Origin: Nocardioides albertanoniae
GTDB lineage: Bacteria > Actinomycetota > Actinomycetes > Propionibacteriales > Nocardioidaceae
DNA length: 64,000 bases
Direction: 5' to 3'
Assembly: GCF_006716315.1 (NCBI RefSeq)
Contig: NZ_VFOV01000001.1
Coordinates: 478,501-542,500, forward strand
The notes under the pieces were generated by a model that did not search any database, was not told the origin of the DNA, and saw only the letters and a program-made list of their open reading frames with translations. Shown here in pieces: positions 24,705-32,132 of this stretch. The number at the start of each line of letters is the position of its first letter. Position 1 is the first letter of the stretch. Both the position numbers and the translations under genes were made by a program.

Positions 24705-25343
24705 ATGAACGTGTCGACGAAGCCCGCCGAGCACCGCAGGCTCACCGGGAAGGGGCAGGCCACGCGCGCCCGGATCCTCGAGCAGGCCGCCGAGCTCATC
24801 TACGCCAACGGCGTGCACGCGACCAACAACGAGCAGATCCGCCGGGCGACCGGCATCAGTGGGTCGCAGCTCAACCACTACTTCTCCACGAAGGAGAAGC
24901 TCGTGCTGGCCGTGATCGAGTGGCAGGCCGAGCGGGTGCTCGCGGTGCATCGGGGCGAGCAGTTCGACAGCTTCGACAGCATCGACGCGTTTCGGAGATG
25001 GGCGGCCTTCTACGTCGGCTACGAGCGTGCCTACCGCGAAGGCTGCACGCTCGGATCGCTCGCGAGCGAGATCATCAAGACCGATCTCAACGTGCGCGAC
25101 GAGCTCGCGAGCGCGTTCGGGCAGTGGCGCGAGATCTTCCGCGACGGGATCACCGAGATGCAGCGGCGCGGCCGGATGAGTGCCGACGCGGATCCGACAC
25201 AGCTGGCCAACCTGCTCCTCGCCGCGTTCCAGGGAGGGATGATGCTCGCTCAGGTCGCGCAGGAGATCGGCCCGCTCGACGACGCCTTGCGGGCAGCGAT
25301 CGACCACCTGGAGACGTTCGCGACCGACGAGAGCGCGGGGTGA
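24705..25343 (+). CDS. TetR-family transcriptional regulator
   Basis: A 212-residue TetR repressor. The DNA-binding helix-turn-helix is clear: TRARILEQAAELIYANGVHATNNEQIRRATGISGSQLNHYFSTKEKLVLAVIEW, matching the family consensus. The C-terminal ligand domain is helical and resembles the TetR_C_6/AcrR-like forms with unknown inducer. The ATG at 24705 is seven bases after a TATCGT box, suggesting a leaderless transcript. It is divergent from the oxidoreductase and most likely represses it and itself through the two 16-bp dyads. Confidence 0.93.
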   Translation: MNVSTKPAEHRRLTGKGQATRARILEQAAELIYANGVHATNNEQIRRATGISGSQLNHYFSTKEKLVLAVIEWQAERVLAVHRGEQFDSFDSIDAFRRWAAFYVGYERAYREGCTLGSLASEIIKTDLNVRDELASAFGQWREIFRDGITEMQRRGRMSADADPTQLANLLLAAFQGGMMLAQVAQEIGPLDDALRAAIDHLETFATDESAG

Positions 25344-25387
25344 CCCGGACCTGGGTCGCGAGACGTCGCACCGTCTAACGTAGACCT

Positions 25388-26329
25388 ATGCGTCTGGGCG
25401 TACTCGACATCGGATCGAACACGGGACACCTGCTCGTGGTCGACGCCCACGGCGGGGCGGCCCCGCTTCCGGCGTACTCGTTCAAGCAGCCCCTGCGGCT
25501 TGCCGAGCACCTCGACGAGGCCGGCGACGTGACCGAGGACGGCATCAACGCGCTGACCGCGTTCACCCGCGAGTCGGTCGAGGTGGCCGAGGAGAAGGGC
25601 GTCGCGGAGATGCTCGCGTTCGCGACCTCGGCGGTGCGCGACGCCGGCAACTCGCAGCAGGTGCTCGACCGGGTGCATGCCGAGACCGGGGTCGAGATCG
25701 AGGTGCTCCCCGGCGACGACGAGGCGCGGCTGACCTTCCTGGCCGTACGCCGCTGGTTCGGGTGGTCCGCCGGCCGGCTGGCCGTCTTCGACATCGGCGG
25801 CGGCTCCCTGGAGATCGCTGCCGGCCTCGACGAGCAGCCGTACGTCGCCTGGTCGCTGCCGCTCGGTGCCGGCCGGCTCGCGCGCAGCTATGCCGGGCAC
25901 CGGCCGTTGGACGACGAGCTGCCCGAGCTGCGCCGCACGATCCGCACCTCGATCGCCGAGGACGCGGGCAAGATCCTGCGCGGTGGGCACCCCGACATGG
26001 CGGTGGCGACCTCGAAGACGTTCCGTTCGCTGGCGCGCATCTGCGGTGCCGCGCCGAGCGGCGACGGCCTGCGGGTGCGCCGTCAGCTGCAGCTCGACGA
26101 CCTGCGCCGCTGGATCCCGAAGCTGCTGGAGATGACCCTCGAGGAGCTCTCCGACCTGCCTGGGGTGAGCGCGTCGCGCGCCCATCAGATCGTGCCCGGC
26201 GCGCTGGTCGCCGAGGCGTGCCTCGACATCTTCGACCTGCCGGCCTTCGAGATCTGCCCGTGGGCGCTGCGCGAGGGGTTGATCCTCGACCGCCTCGACC
26301 ATCTCTCGTTCATCGGCCACGAGGTCTAG
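25388..26329 (+). CDS. Ppx/GppA-family exopolyphosphatase-like phosphatase
   Basis: The 313-residue protein is an ASKHA-fold phosphatase of the Ppx/GppA family. It has [13 protein letters not shown] (phosphate-1 loop), [24 protein letters not shown], and the phosphate-2 loop [13 protein letters not shown]. Members hydrolyse polyphosphate or pppGpp. M. tuberculosis Rv0496 is the likely equivalent, with the adjacent sugar-isomerase-like gene conserved too. The ATG at 25388 is six bases after TAACGT (25376-25381), supporting a leaderless start. The next gene begins ten bases after its stop, suggesting an operon. Confidence 0.93.
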   Translation: MRLGVLDIGSNTGHLLVVDAHGGAAPLPAYSFKQPLRLAEHLDEAGDVTEDGINALTAFTRESVEVAEEKGVAEMLAFATSAVRDAGNSQQVLDRVHAETGVEIEVLPGDDEARLTFLAVRRWFGWSAGRLAVFDIGGGSLEIAAGLDEQPYVAWSLPLGAGRLARSYAGHRPLDDELPELRRTIRTSIAEDAGKILRGGHPDMAVATSKTFRSLARICGAAPSGDGLRVRRQLQLDDLRRWIPKLLEMTLEELSDLPGVSASRAHQIVPGALVAEACLDIFDLPAFEICPWALREGLILDRLDHLSFIGHEV

Positions 26330-26338
26330 GTCGTCTCG

Positions 26339-27109
26339 ATGATCTCGCTGTCGACATCCTCGACCTATCCCGAGTCCACGGCCCACGGCTTCGCCTATGC
26401 GGCCGAGGTCGGCTACGACGGGGTCGAGGTGATGGTCGGCATCGATGCGCTCTCGCAGCAGACCCACGCGGTCAAGCAGCTCTCCGAGCACCACGGTCTG
26501 CCGGTCGTCGCCATCCACGCGCCGACGCTGCTGTTCACCCAGCAGGTCTGGGGCTTCGAGCCCTGGGGCAAGCTCGAGCGCTCCGCCGAGATGGCGCTCG
26601 AGGTGGGGGCGGAGGTGGTCGTCGTGCATCCGCCGTTCCGCTGGCAGCGCGACTATGCAGCCGGTTTCGTGGACGGGATCGCCACGCTCGAGCGCTCGAC
26701 CGGGCTGCGGTTCGCGGTGGAGAACATGTATCCGTGGCGGGCCGCGAAGCGCGCGACGCAGATGTATCTGCCTCACTGGGACCCGTCGACCGAGCACTAC
26801 GCCAACACCACCGTCGACCTCTCTCACGCCGCGATCGCCGGCGACGACGTCATCGAGATGGCGCGCCGGCTCGGCTCACGGCTGCGCCACATCCATCTCA
26901 CCGACGGCACCGGCTCGGCCAAGGACGAGCACCTCGTGCCCGGCCGCGGTCACATGGGCGCCGACCGGTTCCTGCGTCACCTGGCCGCTTCGGGGTTCGA
27001 CGGTGAGATCGTGCTCGAGATCAACACCCGCAAGTCCGGCTCGCGCGAGGGACGCCTCGCCGACCTGCGCGAGTCGCTCGACTTCGCGCGCGAGCACTTC
27101 CGGGCCTGA
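26339..27109 (+). CDS. Sugar phosphate isomerase/epimerase-like TIM-barrel protein
   Basis: A 256-residue protein of the xylose-isomerase-like/AP-endonuclease-2 TIM-barrel family. Visible segments include YDGVEVMVG, PVVAIHAPTL, VVVHPPFRWQ, FAVENMYPW and HIHLTDGTGSAKDEHLVPGRG, which hold the metal-binding Glu, Asp and His typical of the fold. Reaction unknown. It follows the Ppx/GppA gene by nine bases, as in M. tuberculosis (Rv0496 and Rv0498), implying a conserved functional link. The start ATG gives MISLSTSSTYPES, the family beginning. A Y-shaped inverted repeat follows its stop. Confidence 0.88.
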   Translation: MISLSTSSTYPESTAHGFAYAAEVGYDGVEVMVGIDALSQQTHAVKQLSEHHGLPVVAIHAPTLLFTQQVWGFEPWGKLERSAEMALEVGAEVVVVHPPFRWQRDYAAGFVDGIATLERSTGLRFAVENMYPWRAAKRATQMYLPHWDPSTEHYANTTVDLSHAAIAGDDVIEMARRLGSRLRHIHLTDGTGSAKDEHLVPGRGHMGADRFLRHLAASGFDGEIVLEINTRKSGSREGRLADLRESLDFAREHFRA

Positions 27110-27117
27110 GCTCACTG

Positions 27118-27243
27118 CTGGTCGAGCCGCCGGAGCCGCTAGGCGGAGGCGTGTCGAGACCAACACAGTCCAATCGAGCGCCGAGGGGACCGTGTTGGTC
27201 TCGACACGGATTCGTTCGTTCCTCACGAATCCGGCTCGGCCAG
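27118..27243. repeat. Nested inverted-repeat element between convergent genes
   Basis: A core inverted repeat pairs GTGTCGAGACCAACAC at 27151 (arm to 27171) with its complement at 27187-27207, 20 of 21 bases matching, around a 15-base loop. An outer pair, CTGGTCGAGCCG (27118-27129) and CGGCTCGGCCAG (27232-27243), matches 11 of 12. Between them sit smaller hairpins, CCGCC/GGCGG on the left and GGATTCGT/ACGAATCC on the right, giving a cruciform or Y-shaped fold. It fills the gap between the TIM-barrel gene and the convergent MFS gene. A bidirectional terminator or a miniature mobile element are both possible. Confidence 0.8.
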
Positions 27244-27256
27244 CGGGCGAGCGGGT

Positions 27257-28462
27257 TCAGTCGCGGGCGGCGAGCCAGGACCAGGTGAGCGAGGTCAGGG
27301 CCAGCACGAGGACGGCGGTGGCGATGCCCCACCAGCCGACGACGTACGCATAGCCGAGGAGCCAGCCGAACAGGCTCGAGCCGCCGTAGTAGAAGAGGTT
27401 GTAGAGGGCGCTGGCCTGGGCCTTGCCGACCTTCGCGCGGGCGCCGACCCAGCCGGAGGCGACGCCGTGGGCACCGAAGAAGCCGGTGGTGAGCACGAGG
27501 AGGCCGGTGAGCACCATCACGAGGTTGTCGGGCAGCGTCATCGTGACCCCGGCGATCATGACGATCACGCAGGTCAGCATCACCTTTCGTCGCCCGTGCT
27601 CCGCCGCCAGCCGGCCGGCGACCGACGAGGAGACCGTGCCGCCGAGGTAGGCGAAGAACATCTGGCTCGAGATCGCCACCGGCAGCCCGAAGGGCTCGCG
27701 CTCGAGGCGGAAACCCAGATAGTTGTACGTCGCGACGAACCCGCCCATCAGCAGAGCCGCCTGCCCGTAGAGCACGAGCATGCCCGGGTCGCGGAGGTTG
27801 GCGAGCACCCCCTGGCGTACGGACGTGGCCGGCTTGCCGGCCGGTCGGGACCAGCCCTGGGCGCGGGGGATCAGGGTGATGGCGATGATCGCGGCGATCG
27901 CCGACAGGACGCCACCGGCGGTGACGCCCAGCCGCCAGCCGCCGAGGTCGGCGAAGGGGCCGGTGACGACCCGGCCGAGGAGGCCGCCGACGGTGGTGCC
28001 GGAGATGTAGATGGCCGCGGCGACGCTGACGTGGCGTACGTGGATCTCCTCGGCGAGATAGGCGACCGCGAGGGCAGGCACGCCGCCGAGGGCGAGACCT
28101 TCGAGGCCGCGCAGCACGAGGAGGGTGGTGAAGCCGGGCGCGAGCGGAGTGAGGAGGCCGAGGACCAGGGAGATCGAGAGTGCGATCTTCATCGCCGGCG
28201 CCCGGCCGATGCGGTCGGCGATCCACGACCAGCCGAGGACACTGGCGGCCAGGCCGAGGGTGGCGGTGGAGACGGTGAGCGCGGCGGAGGCCTCGTCGAC
28301 CTCGAGCGCCTGCGCGACGGTGGGGAGGATGCCCTGGGTGGAGTACATCTGGCCGAACGCCGCGATCCCGGCGGCGAAGAGGCCGACCAGGATCCGCCGG
28401 TAGCCGCTGCTGCCGGCGTCGTGTCCCTCCCATGCGCGGGTCGGGGAGGCGTCTACGGACAT
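27257..28462 (-). CDS. Major facilitator superfamily transporter (YnfM-like)
   Basis: A 401-residue MFS protein with 12 predicted membrane segments. It shows IADRIGRAPAMK (motif A between helices 2 and 3) and AAEHGRRKVM in the second half, and resembles AraJ/YnfM-type exporters whose substrates are poorly known. The N-terminal 20 residues are cytoplasmic and polar. ATG 28462 is chosen; a GTG three codons upstream is the alternative. It is divergent from the acyltransferase-like membrane protein, and the shared 73-base region contains the palindrome GAGATATCTC. Confidence 0.9.
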   Translation of the reverse strand: MSVDASPTRAWEGHDAGSSGYRRILVGLFAAGIAAFGQMYSTQGILPTVAQALEVDEASAALTVSTATLGLAASVLGWSWIADRIGRAPAMKIALSISLVLGLLTPLAPGFTTLLVLRGLEGLALGGVPALAVAYLAEEIHVRHVSVAAAIYISGTTVGGLLGRVVTGPFADLGGWRLGVTAGGVLSAIAAIIAITLIPRAQGWSRPAGKPATSVRQGVLANLRDPGMLVLYGQAALLMGGFVATYNYLGFRLEREPFGLPVAISSQMFFAYLGGTVSSSVAGRLAAEHGRRKVMLTCVIVMIAGVTMTLPDNLVMVLTGLLVLTTGFFGAHGVASGWVGARAKVGKAQASALYNLFYYGGSSLFGWLLGYAYVVGWWGIATAVLVLALTSLTWSWLAARD

Positions 28463-28513
28463 CGTTCTCACGGTAAAGCAGGCGTTGTGGGTGGGTGAAG
28501 ACTGAGCACGCGT

Positions 28514-28523
28514 GAGATATCTC
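28514..28523. promoter_or_regulatory. Palindrome in the divergent MFS/acyltransferase promoter
   Basis: GAGATATCTC is a perfect 10-bp palindrome directly before the TACTCT -10-like box (28524-28529) of the acyltransferase-like gene. It is well placed as an operator in the spacer of that promoter. Which regulator binds is unknown; the TetR at 29736 is a possible candidate. Confidence 0.35.
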
Positions 28524-28535
28524 TACTCTGGAGCG

Positions 28536-29726
28536 ATGTCCGCGCTCACCGATCGTGTCTCGACCCGTCTCGTCGGGGTCGACGTCGCACGGTGCCTGGC
28601 GTTGCTGGGGATGATGGCGACGCACCTCCTCGACCCCATCGGCGCATCGGGTGAGCTGACGAGGGTGCAGTCGCTGGCCGGCGGACGCTCGGCGGCGCTC
28701 TTCGCGGTGCTGGCCGGGGTGAGCCTGGCGCTGATGACCGGGCGGCATACGCCGGTGCGCGGGCAGGTGCTGCGGTCGCGGGCCCTGGGTCTGGCCGTAC
28801 GCGCCCTGCTCATCGCCGCGATCGGGCTGGTGCTCGGCGCGCTCGACGCGGATGTGGCGATCATCCTGACCTACTACGGCGTGCTGTTCGTGCTCGGGCT
28901 GCCGTTCCTGGGGCTGCGGGCGCGGTGGCTGTGGCTGCTCGGCGTGGCCTGGATCGTGGTGGGCCCGCTGATCTCGATGGGCATCCGCCCGATGCTGCCG
29001 GAGCGACAGTTCGCCAGCCCGGAGCCGTCACATCTGCTGGAGCCCGGCCGGCTGCTCGCCGAGCTGCTCTTCACGGGCTACTACCCGGCAGTGCCGTGGC
29101 TGGCCTACCTGCTGATCGGGATGGCCATCGGCCGCATCGACCTGCGCAACCGGCTCGTGGTCGACATGGTCTGGACCAGCGGCATCATCCTCTCGATCTC
29201 CGCGACCTGGATCTCGGGCCGGCTGACCCGGCTGCCGTCGGTCGCCGAGGTGCTGGTGCGCACTTATCCCGAGCTCGACCTCGACGGCGTGCTCACCAAG
29301 ATCAGCCTGGGGCTCTACGGCCAGACCCCGGTCGACGGTGGCTGGCAGTGGCTGCTGGTCGTCGCGCCGCACTCCTCCACCCCGTTCGACCTCGCCCAGA
29401 CCATCGGCAGCTCGATGTTCGCCATCGGCGCCTGCCAGATGATCTCGCTGCGGTTGCGGGGCCGCTGGCGCGTGGGGCTCGCGGTGCTGTTCGGTGCCGG
29501 CACGATGACGCTGAGCCTCTACAGCCTGCACGTGGTGATGATGACCGACGCCGTCTGGCCGGCGCAGACGCCGGGGACGTACGTCGTCCACGTGCTCGTC
29601 GTGCTCGGCATCGGGGCTCTCGTGACCGCCTGGGGCCGCCCCGGGCCGCTCGAGTGGCTCGTCGGACGTCCGTCGATGTGGTTGCGGCGGACGGAGGCCC
29701 GGCCGGGGCCGGTGGCATCGCGTTAG
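28536..29726 (+). CDS. Multispanning membrane protein of the HGSNAT/DUF1624-DUF418 type
   Basis: A 396-residue polytopic membrane protein with about ten hydrophobic helices. The beginning RLVGVDVARCLALLGMMATHLL is characteristic of heparan-alpha-glucosaminide N-acetyltransferase-like and DUF418/acyltransferase-3-type proteins, where the early Asp and His contribute to acyl transfer across the membrane. Substrate unknown. ATG 28536 is used, six bases after TACTCT, consistent with a leaderless transcript; GTG 28512 is an upstream alternative. It precedes a TetR gene by nine bases and may be co-transcribed with that gene. Confidence 0.85.
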   Translation: MSALTDRVSTRLVGVDVARCLALLGMMATHLLDPIGASGELTRVQSLAGGRSAALFAVLAGVSLALMTGRHTPVRGQVLRSRALGLAVRALLIAAIGLVLGALDADVAIILTYYGVLFVLGLPFLGLRARWLWLLGVAWIVVGPLISMGIRPMLPERQFASPEPSHLLEPGRLLAELLFTGYYPAVPWLAYLLIGMAIGRIDLRNRLVVDMVWTSGIILSISATWISGRLTRLPSVAEVLVRTYPELDLDGVLTKISLGLYGQTPVDGGWQWLLVVAPHSSTPFDLAQTIGSSMFAIGACQMISLRLRGRWRVGLAVLFGAGTMTLSLYSLHVVMMTDAVWPAQTPGTYVVHVLVVLGIGALVTAWGRPGPLEWLVGRPSMWLRRTEARPGPVASR

Positions 29727-29735
29727 CGTGCTCCT

Positions 29736-30332
29736 ATGAGCACCGAGGCGCCGCGGCGCGGGCGCAGGCCGGGATCGCCGGACACGCGAGCGGCGATCCT
29801 GACGGCGGCGAGGCAGTCGTTCGCGCAGCAGGGGTACGCCGCGACGTCCGTGCGCGGGATCGCGGCGGCCGCCGGGGTCGACTCCTCGCTGGTGCACCAC
29901 TACTTCGGCACCAAGCAGGATCTCTTCGTGGCTTCGCTGGAGCTGCGGGTCGACCCGCGGGTGATCGCGCCGACGATCATCGTCGAGGGGAAGGAGCACG
30001 CAGGCGAGCGGCTCGTACGCCTCCTGCTCAGCGTCTGGGACGACGAGGAGGCGCGGCTGCCGCTGATGGCTCTGGTGCGCAGCGTCTTCGAGCCGGAGGG
30101 GATGAGCCTCGCTCCGGAGGCGTTCGGCGAGCTGGTGCTGGGTCCGGTCGGGGAGGCGCTCGAGCTCGACGAGCCGGAGCGCCGGATGGGCCTGGTGGGC
30201 TCGCAGCTCGTCGGCATCATCGTGCTGCGCTATGTGGCCCGGCTCGAGCCGCTCGCCTCGGCGCCGCCGGAGACGCTGGTGGCGACGTACGCGCCGGTGA
30301 TCCAGGGCTATCTGACCGGGCCGCTGCCCTGA
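29736..30332 (+). CDS. TetR-family regulator of the downstream ABC exporter
   Basis: A 198-residue TetR protein. The DNA-binding part reads TRAAILTAARQSFAQQGYAATSVRGIAAAAGVDSSLVHHYFGTKQDLFVASL, a textbook TetR helix-turn-helix; the C-terminus matches a TetR_C_17-like ligand domain. ATG 29736 follows TAGCGT (29724-29729) by six bases, so it can be transcribed as a leaderless mRNA independently of the upstream gene. The ABC exporter genes follow after 54 bases, and a dyad covering the ATPase start codon is a likely binding site. Probably a drug- or lipid-responsive repressor. Confidence 0.92.
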   Translation: MSTEAPRRGRRPGSPDTRAAILTAARQSFAQQGYAATSVRGIAAAAGVDSSLVHHYFGTKQDLFVASLELRVDPRVIAPTIIVEGKEHAGERLVRLLLSVWDDEEARLPLMALVRSVFEPEGMSLAPEAFGELVLGPVGEALELDEPERRMGLVGSQLVGIIVLRYVARLEPLASAPPETLVATYAPVIQGYLTGPLP

Positions 30333-30375
30333 CCGAGCCGCGCCCTCTTGCGCGGCGGCGCCTGCCGTGCCACAT

Positions 30376-30391
30376 TTCATCATGTGATGAA
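30376..30391. promoter_or_regulatory. Operator-like dyad over the ABC ATPase start codon
   Basis: TTCATCA (30376-30382), TG, TGATGAA (30385-30391) is a 16-bp dyad with perfect 7-bp arms. It contains the ATG start of the ATPase gene (30387). It lies 44 bases after the stop of the TetR gene, so repression of the exporter by that TetR is the simplest reading. Confidence 0.55.
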
Positions 30392-31097
30392 TAACGTGGT
30401 GGAGGCATCCGGCCTCCGAGTCGTACGCGGGAAGCGCGAGGTGCTCCACGACCTCGACTTCTCCGTGCGCGCAGGTGAGGTGACCGGGCTGCTCGGGCCT
30501 TCGGGATGTGGCAAGACGACCCTGATGCGGGCGCTGGTCGGGGTGCAGGCCAAGGTCACCGGGTCGCTCACCGTGCTCGGCAGCCCCGCCGGATCGGCGT
30601 CGCTGCGACCACGGATCGGCTATGTCACCCAGGCGGCCAGCGTCTACGACGACCTGACGGTCACCGAGAACCTGCGCTTCTTCGCGCGCGTGCTCGGTGC
30701 CCCCGCGGCATCGGTCTCGGAGGCCGTCGAGACGGTCGACCTGGTCTCTCATCGCGACCAGGTCGTGCGCGACCTCTCCGGTGGCCAGCGCTCCCGGGTC
30801 TCCCTGGCGGCCGCGCTGCTGGCGTCGCCCGACCTGCTGGTGCTCGACGAGCCGACGGTCGGGCTCGACCCGGTGCTGCGCGAGCAGCTGTGGGGCACCT
30901 TCCGGGATCTGGCCGCCGCGGGCGCGGCGGTCATCGTCTCCAGCCATGTGATGGACGAGGCCGAACGCTGCGACCGGCTGCTGCTGATGCGTGAGGGTGC
31001 GATCCTCGCCGACGGCAGCCCGACGGAGATCAAGCAGAAGGCCGACGTCGACGACATCGAGCAGGCGTTCCTGGCGCTGGTGAGGGAGACACGATGA
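30387..31097 (+). CDS. ABC transporter ATP-binding protein
   Basis: The 236-residue ATPase drives an ABC-2-type exporter. Motifs in order: Walker A GPSGCGKTT, Q-loop YVTQAASVYDDLT, signature LSGGQ, Walker B LLVLDEPTVGLDP, and the switch His in IVSSHVMDEAE. The ATG at 30387 lies inside an operator-like dyad; frames extending upstream are not conserved. Its stop overlaps the permease start (ATGA), so the two are coupled. Substrate unknown; control by the upstream TetR suggests drug or lipid export. Confidence 0.95.
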   Translation: MNNVVEASGLRVVRGKREVLHDLDFSVRAGEVTGLLGPSGCGKTTLMRALVGVQAKVTGSLTVLGSPAGSASLRPRIGYVTQAASVYDDLTVTENLRFFARVLGAPAASVSEAVETVDLVSHRDQVVRDLSGGQRSRVSLAAALLASPDLLVLDEPTVGLDPVLREQLWGTFRDLAAAGAAVIVSSHVMDEAERCDRLLLMREGAILADGSPTEIKQKADVDDIEQAFLALVRETR

Positions 31098-31831
31098 GCA
31101 TCCGACGTACGCTCGCGGTGACCGGACGCGTGCTCGCCCAGATCCGCCGCGACCCCCGCACCCTGGTGATGCTCGTCGCGCTGCCGACGCTGCTGATGAC
31201 GCTGCTGTGGTGGATGTACGAGGACTCGCCGGCACCGATCTTCGACCAGATCGGGCCGGCGCTGCTCGCGATCTTCCCGTTCATCGTGATGTTCCTGGTC
31301 ACCTCGGTGACGACGCTGCGCGAGCGCTCCTCGGGCACGCTGGAGCGGCTGCTCGCGATGCCGCTGGGCAAGGGCGACTTCCTGCTCGGCTACGCGCTGG
31401 CGTTCGGGGTGCTCGCCGCCGTGCAGTCGGGCGTCGCGGTCGGGATCAGCGTCGGCCTCCTCGGGCTGGAGATCTCCGGATCGGTGGTCATGCTCGTCGT
31501 CGTCGCGATCGTCGACGCCCTCCTCGGCACCGCTCTGGGGTTGTTGGTCTCCGCCTTCGCCGCGACCGAGTTCCAGGCCGTGCAGTTCATGCCGGCGGTC
31601 GTGGTTCCGCAGATCCTGCTCTGCGGTCTGCTGGTGCCGCGCGACTCGTTGCCGTCGGTGCTGCGGGCCATCTCCGACGTGCTCCCGCTCTCCTACGCCG
31701 TCGACGCGATGACCCACCTGGTCAGCTCCACCGACACCGGCGACGTCTGGATCGACCTGGCCGTCGTCGCCGCGTTCGTCGTGGCCGGGCTCGCCCTCGG
31801 CTCGGCGACCTTGCGGCGACGTACCCCCTGA
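31094..31831 (+). CDS. ABC-2 type transporter permease
   Basis: A 245-residue integral membrane protein with six hydrophobic segments typical of ABC-2 permeases. TTLRERSSGTLERLLAMPLGKGDFLLGY is the family's cytoplasmic coupling segment, and VVPQILLCGLLVPRDSLPSVLRAISDVLPLSY matches the conserved C-terminal half. It overlaps the ATPase gene by four bases and forms the membrane half of the exporter. 21-bp repeat island 2 begins six bases after its stop. Confidence 0.93.
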   Translation: MSIRRTLAVTGRVLAQIRRDPRTLVMLVALPTLLMTLLWWMYEDSPAPIFDQIGPALLAIFPFIVMFLVTSVTTLRERSSGTLERLLAMPLGKGDFLLGYALAFGVLAAVQSGVAVGISVGLLGLEISGSVVMLVVVAIVDALLGTALGLLVSAFAATEFQAVQFMPAVVVPQILLCGLLVPRDSLPSVLRAISDVLPLSYAVDAMTHLVSSTDTGDVWIDLAVVAAFVVAGLALGSATLRRRTP

Positions 31832-31836
31832 TCGCT

Positions 31837-32034
31837 GCCGAGACGTCACCCCTGCAGGTCGAAGAGTCGCTCGTGCAGGTCGAGACGTCACCCCTGCAGG
31901 TCGAGACGTCGCTCCTGCAGGTCGAGACGTCACCTAGGTGACCTCTCGACCTGCAGACCTGACTCTTCGACCTGCAGACCTGACTCTTCGACCTGCAGAC
32001 CTGACTCTTCGACCCGCAGAGGTGACTCCTCGGC
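31837..32034. repeat. 21-bp repeat island 2 with central palindrome
   Basis: Four forward 21-bp units start at 31837, 31858, 31879 and 31900, with the pattern GYCGARNNGTCRC then TGCAG. The centre (31915-31956) is CTGCAG-GTCGAGACGTCACC, a TA loop, and the near-complement GGTGACCTCTCGAC-CTGCAG, with one mismatch in 20. Three reverse units follow at 31957, 31978 and 31999, and a partial one ends in CGGC at 32034. The ends are GCCGAGACGTCACC and GGTGACTCCTCGGC, complementary in 12 of 14 positions. Unlike islands 1, 3 and 4 it lies between genes on the same strand (ABC permease and nitrate reductase). Confidence 0.9.
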
Positions 32035-32132
32035 ACTCCGCTCGAGAACGGCGTGAGGTGGTGAGGGGAAGTTGACGGAAGGGGTACGGAGGGTGGGGCG
32101 GGGCGAAACGTCGGCTCGCGAGTGTTGCCGGT
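32035..32132 (+). other. Leader region before the nitrate assimilation operon
   Basis: These 98 bases between repeat island 2 and the nitrate reductase GTG should contain the operon promoter. A TTGACG (32072-32077) is a possible -35, but no -10 lies at the proper distance. No clear GlnR-type box (GTnAC-n6-GaAAC) was seen. Nothing else is recognised. Confidence 0.35.
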
